Both the position numbers and the translations under genes were made by a program. The notes under the pieces were generated by a model, which made no database searches, was not told the DNA's origin, and saw nothing but the letters and a program-made list of their open reading frames with translations. From NCBI GenBank assembly GCA_947623455.1, contig OX392532.1, positions 31,036,792-31,100,791 on the forward strand: DNA of 64,000 nt, given 5' to 3'. This DNA is from Mimachlamys varia (taxonomy: Eukaryota > Mollusca > Bivalvia > Pectinida > Pectinidae). The number at the start of each line of letters is the position of its first letter. Within the stretch, counting starts at the first letter, position 1. Positions 1 through 9,700 of the stretch are shown here, one piece after another.

Positions 1-148
1 TGTCATCGCACAATGTTAGTCTATCGTGCGCCCACATGTGCGTTAGAAATAATCGCCCAGGATCGCATCGTTCGCACATCGTGCATACACCGTTCGCCCA
101 TCGTGCACCCACCGCACATCGTGTAACGTTGTGCGATCCCACAACTGT
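1..148. other. Low-complexity flank, no feature recognised
   Basis: It is rich in CATCGTGC/CGCACATCGTG motifs, which look like a degenerate short tandem repeat. No gene is seen. Confidence 0.4.
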
Positions 149-1764
149 AACATGTTTTTAGTAATAATTGTGTTGTGCTTGATTGTACAGTTGTATTCCT
201 CTGTTTGTCAAAATACAAGCTCTTGATGCGTATGTTCTTTGTTTTAAATATTCGACTATAAATTATATTTTTTGTATCTTAAACGTAAAAATGAAGACAT
301 TTATGGAACATTCTTAACCTTTATTTCAAACTCTTTACGTAAAGTTCAGGTTTTATAAAAAAATCATAGTCAAAATGTTAACAATCAGGCCAAGGTTGAC
401 TAATTATCGAGAGACGACAGGCTGTTTATATAATGTAGATATACTACAACAGCTTGTATATCAGGCTTGTTTTATAAGTGGCAACTGTTAAAAGATTCAA
501 CGTCAAAAACAATCTAATTAGTACATGAACAGCTGCTTAGATTATAAAATGATGGTTTCGAGGCGTATGCGACGTGACTGTATGCGTTGAGTGCGTGTGA
601 CATAATGATATGTTCGTGAACGCCTCCTTTCGAAGTATGGATATTGCCGAAGGACCCTCAGCAGACCATCCTGACCAGTCACATCATACTGACAACAGAT
701 GATCCAGTCGTTCCGATCCACAACGCTGAATATCAACCAGTGTAAAGTAACCACCATTTTTTGAGACACTAGTATGTCTCGGCCAGTGGACAGAACATAA
801 AGCGCAAAATAGAGTCCAAATCGTCACCCTGGTCCTTTTCGGGACACCTGAACAATTTGGTCCAGATACTGTCCACTTGGACCAAAATGTTTTGGTCTAG
901 GGCAACATCAACCAAAATGCATTTTTGTTCAGTTTCGGCATTTTGTGTCTTTATACAGAGCCAATATATTTGATGCAATATCCTTTTAAAAATATTTTCA
1001 GGTAGATTAATGATCCTTTTCGCCATATAATGTATTACGATCCTGTTGACGTGTAAACAAGGACTATGGTCATCGCCCCATTTTCTCCCTACGCTTATTA
1101 TTCAATAAAGGACATCTTAATCACTGCGGCAATTACATGGGGTTTTTACCACCTCGCTGAAGTTGTTTGGTAAAAACGTTTTTATTATCCGATGTACACC
1201 ACAAAATGATAGTTTATTGCCAAATAAAAAGTTTGTGATTATATCTCATATATCCCAGTGACGTAGCACGGCAGAATAGTGGTGGTTATAAAAATACTTG
1301 ATCTATTTTACAACAATTATGAAACAAGTTATCCAAGTTATATTAATTACTTTTGTTGGTCCAGATGTTAGCACGAGGGGTCTTTTGTGGGATGAAAAAC
1401 TCGGAGTACCCGGAGAAAACCCACGTGGTCGGGCAGGTGACTCCCATACCTTTTCACGGCCGTTCGGGAAATCGAACCCGGGCCGCTTTTGTAAAAGGCA
1501 ATTGCGTTACCCACTGCACCACCCGAAGTATGTTCATCTCGCTGTGCATTGTGGGGTATTTCCAATAATCGGTTTAGGAGTTCGCTTGGCAACCGTGACT
1601 CTAACTCATTCGAATCCCACGAGAACGTTTCCTGCAACACGTCAATTTTGAATATCATCTGTCGTATCCTGTCATTTAGTTGGGATTTGTCCGCTCACTT
1701 TGCTCAAACTGCATAACTTTTATTTGAATATGCTTTCTGACTGATGAATTTTGGTATGCACGTT
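149..1764. repeat. Unit 1 of a 1616-bp tandem duplication
   Basis: Sequence starting AACATGTTTTTAGTAATA recurs at 1765 and 5805. The distance 149 to 1765 is 1616 bp. The distance 1765 to 5805 is 4040 bp, about 1616 plus the ~2.4 kb of material inserted in unit 2. Short open frames inside it are repeated in unit 2 but match nothing I recognise. The 148 bases to its left are not shared with the other units. Confidence 0.85.
1462..1528 (-). repeat. tRNA-like SINE core in duplication unit 1
   Basis: On the minus strand there is an A-box-like GGTGGTGCAGTGGGTAACGC and a B-box-like GGGTTCGATTTCC about 35 bp later. That spacing and these motifs match a pol III tRNA promoter. The anticodon region does not fold into a clean stem, so this looks like a tRNA-derived repeat and not a functional tRNA gene. 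Confidence 0.6.
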
Positions 1765-2492
1765 AACATGTTTTTAGTAATAATTGTGTTGTGCTTGATT
1801 GTACAGTTGTATTCCTCTGTTTGTCAAAATACAAGCTCTTGATGTTTATGTTCTTTGTTTTAAATATTCGACTATAAATTATATTTTTGTATCTTGAACG
1901 TAAAAATGAAGAACTTTATGGAACATTCTTAACCTTTATTTCAAACTCTTGACGTAAAGTTCAGGTTTTATAAAAAAAAAACATGGTCAAAATGTAAACA
2001 TTCAGGACAAGGTTGACTAATTATCGAGAGACGACAGGCCGTTTATGTAATGTAGATATACTACAACAGCTTGTATATCAGGCTTTTTTTATCAGTGGCA
2101 ACTGTTAACAGATTCCACGTAAAAAAAATCGAGCTATTACATGAACAGCTGCTTAGATTATAAAATGATGGTTTCGAGGCGTATGCGACGTGACTGTGTG
2201 CGTTGAGTGCGTGTGTTCTTTGGACATAATGATATGTTCGTGAACGCCTCCTTGCGAAGTAAACGATACTGCCGAAGGACCCTCAGCAGACCATCCTGAC
2301 CAGTCACATCATACTGACAACAGATGATCCAGTCGTTCAAATCCACAACGCTGAATGTCAACCAGGGAGAAGTAACCACCATTTTTGAGACACTAGTATG
2401 TCCCGTCTAGCGGGCAGAACATAAAGCGCAAAATAGAGCCCAAAACGTCACCCTGGTCTTTTTCGGGACACTTGAACATTTTAGTCCAGATT

Positions 2493-4565
2493 TGGATAAT
2501 GAACGCTTGGGGATCAGTTCAACCATTAGTACAATTTTGAATCTTGAGCAACTAGGGATGCCTCCTACCAAATAAGGCCGATTTCCAATCAGTGAGTCGC
2601 TTAAAACATGATATAGCTAAATGGCCCTTTTTGGCCCTACCCTTCAGCCCCCTAAAGGGTCAGCTAGTCCCACCATTATTAAAATTGGAATCCTGAGCAC
2701 TTGGGGATGCTTTCGACCAAAGAAGGTTGATTTCCAAGCAGTGGTTATGAAGAAGAAGTCGCAAATATGAATATAGCTTAACAACTTTTTTTGGCCCCAC
2801 CCCTCAGCCCCCATAGGTGATCAGTCCCACCATTAGTACAATTTTGAAACCTGGGCATCTTAGGATGGTTCCTGCCAAATAAGGTTGATTTCCAGTCAGT
2901 GGTTATGGAGAAGAAGTAGCTTAAACCAATATAGCTAAATAACCCTGTTTGGCCCCGCCCTCAGCCCCCTAGGGGGTCAGTCACGCCATTAGTTCAAGTT
3001 TGAATCTTAGGCACCTAGAGATACTTCCTGCCATATAAGGTGGATTTCCTATCAGTGGTTATGGAGAAGAAGTCGCTAATATCAATATAGTTAAATAATT
3101 CTTTATGGCCCCACCCTCAGCCCCCTTGGGGGTCAGTCACACCATGAGTACAATTGTGGCTCCTGAGCATCTAGGGATGCTTCCTGCTAAATAAGGCTCA
3201 TTTTTAATCAGTGGTTATGGAGATGAAGTCGCTTAAACCAATATAGCTTAATAACCCTATTTAGCCCCACCCCTCAGCCCCCTAGGGAGTCAGTCCCACT
3301 ATTAGTACAATTTTGAATCATGGGCACCTAGAGATGCTTCTTCCTAAATAAGACTCATTTCCAATCAATGGTTATGGAGAAGAAGTCGCTTAAACCAATA
3401 TAGCTAAAAAACCCTTTTCAGTCCCAACCCTCAGCCCCCTAGGGAGTCAGTCCCACCATTAGTAGAATTTTGAATCCTGAACACCTAGGGATGCTTTCTA
3501 CCAAATAAAGTTGATTTCCTATCAGTGGTTATGAAGAAGAAGTCGCTAATATCAATATAGCTTAATAACTCTTTTCGCCCCACCCCTCAGCCCCCTGGGG
3601 GGGTCAGTCCTACCATGAGTACAGTTTTGAATCCTGAGCACTAGGGATGGTTCTTGCCAAATAAGGTTGATTTCAAATCAGTAGTTATGGAGAAGAAATC
3701 GGTTAAACCAATATAGCTTAATAACGCTTTTTGGCCCGCCCTCAGCCCCTAAGGGGTCAGTCCCACCATTAGTTCAAATATGAATCTTTGGCACCTAGGG
3801 ATACTTCCTGCCATATAAGGTTGATTTCTTATCAGTGGTTATGGAGAAGAAGTCGTTAATATCAATATAGCTAAATAACTCTTTATGGCTCCACCCCTCA
3901 GCCCCCTGGGGGGTCAGTCCCACCATGAGTACAGTTTTGAATCCAGAGCACCTAGGGATGCTTCCTGCTAAATAAAGCTCATTTCCAATCAGTGGTTATG
4001 GAGAAGAAATCGCTTAAACTAATAAATATTTTGGCCCCACCCCTCAGCCCCCTGGGGGGTTAGTCCCACCATAAGTAAAATTTTGAATCCTGAGAACCTA
4101 GGGATACTTCCTGCCAAATAAGGCTGATTTCCAATCAGTGGTTATGGAGAAGAAGTCGCTTAAACCAATATAGCTTAATAACCCTTTTTAGCCCCACCCC
4201 TCAGCCCCCTAGGGGGTCAGTCCCACCATTAGTACAATTTTGAATCATGGGCACCTAAGGATGCTTCCTGCTAAATAAGGCTCATTTCCAATCAGTGGTT
4301 ATGGAGAAGAAGTCGCTTAAACTAATAAATATTTTTGGCCCCGCCCCTCAGCCCCCTGGGGGGTCAGTTCCACCATAAGTAAAATTTTGAATCATGGGCA
4401 CCTAAGGATGGTTCCTGCCAAATAAGGTTTATTTCCAATCAGTGGTTATGGAGAAGAAGTCGTTTAAACAATTGTTGACGGACGACGGACGGACGACGGA
4501 CGGACGACGGACGCCACGGTATGGCATAAGCTCACCTCGGTCCTTCGGACCCGGTAAGCTAACAA
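2493..4565 (+). mobile_element. HINE/pearl-like Helentron-associated element with ~12 internal ~156-bp repeats
   Basis: About twelve units of roughly 156 bp each contain CCCACCCCTCAGCCCCCTAG, GGGTCAGTCCCACCATTAGT and ATCAGTGGTTATGGAGAAGA. The body is followed by runs of GACGGACGACGG and then, at 4530-4563, a hairpin GGTCCTTCGGACC and CTAA. A 3' hairpin before CTRR is the Helitron/Helentron terminus, and a core of ~160-bp tandem repeats is the layout of bivalve pearl elements. It interrupts unit 2 of the 1616-bp duplication. No Rep/helicase frame is present. Confidence 0.75.
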
Positions 4566-4960
4566 AAATGTGTTTTATATGGCAACATCAACCAAAATGT
4601 GTTTGGATAGGGCAACATCAACCCAAATGTGTTTTGATATGGCAACATCAACCCAAATGTGTTTGGATAGGGCAACATCAACCCAAATGTGTTTGGATAG
4701 GGCAACATCAACCAGAATGTGTTTGGCTAGGGAAACATCAACCAAAATGTGTTTGGATAGGGCAACATCAACCCAAATGTGTTTGGCTTGGGAAACATCA
4801 ACCAAAATGTGTTTGGATAGGGCAACATCAACCCAAATGTGTTTGGATAGGGAAACATCAACCAAAATGTGTTTGGATAGGGCAACATCAACCCAAATGT
4901 GTTTGGATAGGGCAACATCAACCAAAATGTGTTTGGCTAGGGCAACATCAACCAAAATGC
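4566..4960. repeat. 30-bp minisatellite, 13 copies
   Basis: The unit GGCAACATCAACCCAAATGT + GTTTGGATAG repeats at exact 30-bp spacing. Duplication unit 1 has a single, slightly longer counterpart (about 885-925, AAAATGTTTTGGTCTAGGGCAACATCAACCAAAATG), so the array expanded only in unit 2. Open frames of 126-195 codons on both strands are caused by the 30-bp period. Confidence 0.93.
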
Positions 4961-5501
4961 ATTTTTATTCCGTTTCGGCATTTTGTTTCTTTATACAGAG
5001 CCAATATATTTTATGCAATATCCTTTTAAAGATATTTTCAGATAGATTAATGATCCGTTTCGCCATATAATGTATTACGATCATGTTGACGTGTAAACAA
5101 GGACTATGGTCCTCACCCTATGTTCTCCCTACGCTCATTATTCAATAAAGGACATCTTAATCACTGCGGCAATTACATGGGGTTTTTACCACCTCGCTGA
5201 AGTTGTTTGGTAAAAACGTTTGTATTATCCGATGTACACCACAAAATGATAGTTTATTGCCAAATAAAAAGTTTGTGATTATATCTCATATATCCCAGTG
5301 ACGTAGCACGGCAGAATAGTGGTGGTTATAAAAATACTTGATCTATTTTACAACAATTATGAAACAAGTTATCCAAGTTATATTAATTACTTTTGTTGGT
5401 CCAGATGTTAGCACGAGGGGTCTTTTGTGGGATGAAAAACTCGGAGTACCCGGAGAAAACCCACGTGGTCGGGCAGGTGACTCCCATACCTTTTCACGGC
5501 C

Positions 5502-5568
5502 GTTCGGGAAATCGAACCCGGGCCGCCTTTGTAAAAGGCAATTGCGTTACCCACTGCACCACCCGAAG
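5502..5568 (-). repeat. tRNA-like SINE core in duplication unit 2
   Basis: This is the second copy of the 1462-1528 sequence, 4040 bp away, nearly identical, with both box motifs kept. Confidence 0.6.
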
Positions 5569-5804
5569 TATGTTCATCTCGCTGTGCATTGTGGGGTATT
5601 TCCAATAATCGGTTTAGGAGTTCGCTTGGCAACCGTGACTCTAACTCATTCGAATCCCACGAGAACGTTTCCTGCAACACGTCAATTTTGAATATCATCT
5701 GTCGTATCCTCTCATTTAATTGGGATTTGTCCGCTCACTTTGCTCAAACTGCATAACTTTTATTTGAATATGCTTTCTGATTGATGAATTTTGGTATGCA
5801 CGTT

Positions 5805-5996
5805 AACATGTTTTTAGTAATACTTGTGTTGTGCTTGATTGTACATTTGTATTCCTCTGTCAAAATACAAGCTCTGGATGATTATGTTCATTGTTTTAAA
5901 TATTCGACTATAAGTTATATATCTTGTATCTTGAACGTAAAAATGAAGAACTTTATGGAACATTCTTAACCTTTATTTCAAACTCTTTACGTAAGA
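5805..5996. repeat. Truncated unit 3 of the tandem duplication
   Basis: About 190 bp matching the start of units 1 and 2, ending at CTCTTTACGTAA near 5995, after which the sequence is unrelated. Confidence 0.8.
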
Positions 5997-6119
5997 TTCG
6001 CTAACGGTCCAAAAGCGAAGACTTAACGCACATATATAGAATGATGGGTTCAACTTTAATCCAAATCGCCGAACATCACATGACATATGCTACGAATATA
6101 ATTTACTAGAATGTGATTA

Positions 6120-6360
6120 TGATCAGGTAAGTCGTTTCCATATACACATCACATGACCTATTATGCGCATATTCGTTACCAGACACGTGATCAAGCTCAT
6201 GTACAAACATCACACGACTCATCGTACGCATATTCGTCACCGGACACGTAATCAGGCTGAGATAAACCGTTACCCTATACATGTAAATACCGAATGGCGT
6301 ATTGTACGCATACTCGCTACCAGACATATGATAAAGCTCAGTAAATCGTTGCCATAATAG
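6120..6360. repeat. Degenerate tandem repeat, three copies
   Basis: Three related blocks contain CGCATATTCGTTACCAGACA-like sequence at about 6165, 6227 and 6306, each followed by a GTGATCAAGCTCA-like block. Spacing is uneven (about 62 and 79 bp). It lies beyond the reductase stop codon. Confidence 0.65.
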
Positions 6361-6381
6361 CATGACCTATTTTACCATACA

Positions 6382-6406
6382 TTTATTCAGTCCAATGCTG
6401 TTTATT
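6382..6406 (-). promoter_or_regulatory. Candidate polyadenylation signals of the SDR gene
   Basis: Two AATAAA hexamers on the minus strand (TTTATT at 6382-6387 and 6401-6406) lie 165-190 bp after the stop codon, a plausible 3' UTR length. This is positional evidence only; the hexamer is common in AT-rich DNA. Confidence 0.35.
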
Positions 6407-6570
6407 CCAAACAAACATGGCATGCTACAGTTCATGTACATTCCTTACCAAATTAAGTCGCAACAAGCCAATTATCACGTGTTCAAATTTCGCGCTAAAA
6501 ACAAATCGCATAACGGCTATATATTAAATATCACCAGGAGACGATTTCGGGATGACGTTGAGATCCTAAT

Positions 6571-6795
6571 TCACCATGGGATGGTTTTGCCGGCATAGTC
6601 GAGCATAAGTCCGTTAGTGTCCGTATTGAGGCCTGCCATTACCGCGATCATGCCCTGTACTGACTGTTCAGTTGTGATGAGGGCGTTAGGTCCACCCATA
6701 TCGGTCTGGACGTAACCCGGATGTAGACTCGTGCTCAGAATGCCGTCGGGCATCAGATCTACACTTAGGTTCTTGGTGACCATGTTCAGACCAGC
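6571..6795 (-). CDS. SDR exon 5 (C-terminal, stop codon), 5' end seeds a minisatellite
   Basis: It encodes residues 176-249 (AGLNMVTKNLSVDL ... GLMLDYAGKTIPW) and the TGA stop at 6573-6571. The acceptor is TTTATTTACAG at 6806-6796. The first ~12 coding bases (GCTGGTCTGAAC) and the preceding acceptor recur every 42 bp upstream. The frame stays open through those repeats to 7425, but the family match starts only at residue A176. Confidence 0.94.
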   Translation of the reverse strand, partial: AGLNMVTKNLSVDLMPDGILSTSLHPGYVQTDMGGPNALITTEQSVQGMIAVMAGLNTDTNGLMLDYAGKTIPW

Positions 6796-9700
6796 CTGTA
6801 AATAAACAGAGAAAATGTAAACATTGTTCAGACCAGCCTGTAAATAAACAGAGAGAATGTAAACATTGTTCAGGCCAGCATGTAAATAAACAGAGAAAAT
6901 GTAAACATTGTTCAGGCCAGCATGTAAATAAACAGAGAAAATGTAAACCATGTTCAGACCAGTCTGTAAGTAAACAGAGAAAATGTAAACATTGTTTAGT
7001 CCAGCCTGTAAATAAACAGAGAAAATGTAAACATTGTTTAGTCCCGCGTGTAAATAAACAGAGAGAATGTAAACATTGTTCAGTCCAGTCTGTAAATAAA
7101 CAGAGAAAATGTAAACATTGTTCAGACCAGCATGTAAATAAACAGAGAAAATGTAAACCAGGATCGGGCCAGCCTGTAAGTAAACAGAGAAAATGTAAAC
7201 ATTGTTCAGTCCAGCCTGTAAATAAACAGAGAGAATATAAACATTGTTCAGACCAGCATGTAAATAAACAGAGAAAATGTAAACCATGATCAGACCAGCA
7301 TGTAAATAAACAGAGAAAATGTAAACATTGTTCAGTCCAGTCTGTAAATAAACAGACATAAATGTAACAGGGAAGTATGGATCAGTATGTTTTTTATAAG
7401 AAAAATTGGCCATTTTAACATTCAAGTACGGTTAAGGCTTTTTTTAAAAATGGCCAGAATGTTAACACTCAGGAAGGGTTGATTATCGAGACTCGACAAT
7501 CCGTTACTAGGTACGTCAAAAAATCTAGATGAACTTAAACAATATTGTGAATTCCGTGAATAACGCGAAGCTTGAAGTGCTGTAGTGTTCTGGGCCCTCT
7601 TTAGACGAGTCTGTCAGATATACCACAGGCAGGGCATAATCCAACCGTGCTGTCACACGTGAGTGCACCCTGATATTGATGGCATCTACAGTTATAAACT
7701 TCCGGATACAGCCGATGTTCCTGATCTAGTAGTAACGTGAAACATGTATGCACATACAGTTATAAACTTCCGGATACAGCCGATGTTCCTGATCTGGTAG
7801 TAACGGGAAACATGTATGCACATACAGTTATAAACTTCCGGATACAGCCGATGTTCTTGATCTGGTAGTAACGGGAAACATGTATGCACATACAGTTATA
7901 AACTTCCGGATACAGCAAATGCGCATGATCTGGTAGTAACGGGAAAGATGAAAAGGGCAAGATGTTTCAATTCAAGGGCAAAAAATATGCTGATTTCACC
8001 CATGAATTGAAACATTTCTGTCTTACTACTAATGTTGGGAAATATCTAACCCCCTCCCCGACCTCCAGATGAAAAACGAATAATAATATAATGTAAATAA
8101 ACGATGATCCCGTGATCTGCTATAGTTGACGTGACGTCAATACATTGTTGACGTGACGTCAAAACATTGTTTACGTGCCTTTATACAGTAAAGGATTAAC
8201 CTTTTATTTTGTTTAGTTTATGAGATCATAAATCCAACGGAGCACGAGATAAATTGCGTAAACACTTCGCTTACATTTACCGACTGCTCCATGGGATTTA
8301 TTAAACACAGTAAAAGTTTATTCTTCTATTTATAGTATTTTTCTGTAAATGGCTTATAACTATTCTGTTCAATATAGCCCAATCTGCGGACACAGATTTC
8401 ATTTCGAAACTTACAAACGTGAAAACGGTTCAATAAATGTAACAGCATGCAGTTTGCATCAGCCTTGGTTTACCCCGCCCATGTACATTGTTAATGACGT
8501 CATACAATAGTGACTCGAAGTCATGGCAATTGGCACGTTCTCGAGTAAAGTAATTTGCACAGTGGATATGGAGTGAAAATCAGTGTAGACTGTATTCATT
8601 TGTTAATAAACAACCGTCACTGATGCATATCAGTAACAATATAACAATACCCACCTTTGAAATTCTGTATGGATAACGTCCCCCACTTCTATTGTCCGCC
8701 ATTGATCCAACCTTGCTAGTCATGTTGATAATTGCCGCTTTTGAACAACTCATTGGCTGGTCAGGCGCTGTGTTTGCAGCTTTCTTTATCAGGGGAAGTA
8801 ACTCCTAAAATGATAATGAATATATGTATTAGATTGAATTCGCTTTGTTTTATTTTTGTAGACGTCCTTATCAACAGCTCACAGTGGAGCTGATGCCGAC
8901 ATCGAAATGCAACCTCACTGAATTATATTGCCAAAGGCCCTCAGAAGTACACTTCATGCCCAAATAACTCAGTGGTGATATGGACAAAAATAAAACACTC
9001 AAAAGAAAAACAAAGAACAATTTACCTGTGCCAGAAACGAAGTTTACCTTAGCCAGAAACAAAGTTTACCTTAGCCGGAAACAAAGTTTACCTTAGCCAG
9101 AAACGAAGTTTACCTTAGCCAGAAAAGAAGTTTACCTTAGCCAGAAACAAAGTTTACCTTAGCCAGAGACAAAGTTTACCTTAGCCAGAAACGACGGTTT
9201 ACCTCAGCCAGAAACGACGGTTTACCTTAGCCAGAAACAAAGTTTACCTTAGCCAGAAACAAAGTTTACCTAAGCCAAAACCAAAGTTTACCTTAGCAAG
9301 AAACGAAGTTTACCTTAGCCAGAAACAAAGTTTACCTTAGCCAGAGACAAAGTTTACCTTAGCCAGAAACAAAGTTTACCTTAGCCAAAACCAAAGTTTA
9401 CCTTAGCCAGAGACAAAGTTTACCTTAGCCAGAAACAAAGTTTACCTTAGCCAAAACCAAAGTTTACCTTAGCCAGAAACGAAGTTTACCTTAGCCAGAA
9501 CCAAAGTTTACCTTAGCCAGAGACAAAGTTTACCTTAGCCAGAGACAAAGTTTACCTTAGCCAGAAGCAAAATGCCTAGCCAGAAACGAAGTTTACCTTA
9601 GCCAGAGACAAAATTTGCCTTAGCCAGAAAAGAAGTTTACCTTAGCCAGAAACAAAGTTTACCTTAGCCAGAAACAAAGTTTACCTTAGCAAGAAACAAT

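Larger units (their letters stand above)
1765..5804. repeat. Unit 2 of the tandem duplication, interrupted
   Basis: Bases 1765 to about 2490 match 149 to about 880, and about 4955-5804 matches about 915-1764. Between them lie a HINE (2493-4565) and an expanded 30-bp minisatellite (4566-4955). The flanks differ from unit 1 by scattered substitutions only, so the duplication is fairly recent. The insertions came after it, or unit 1 never had them. Confidence 0.85.

Noticed and set aside
1368..1658. 96-codon minus-strand frame repeated at 5408-5698
   Set aside because: It overlaps the tRNA-like core and is repeated only because the DNA is duplicated; the peptide has no recognisable features.
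6571..7425. A single-exon 284-residue protein
   Set aside because: Only the last 74 residues match the SDR family; the rest is the acceptor minisatellite read in frame.
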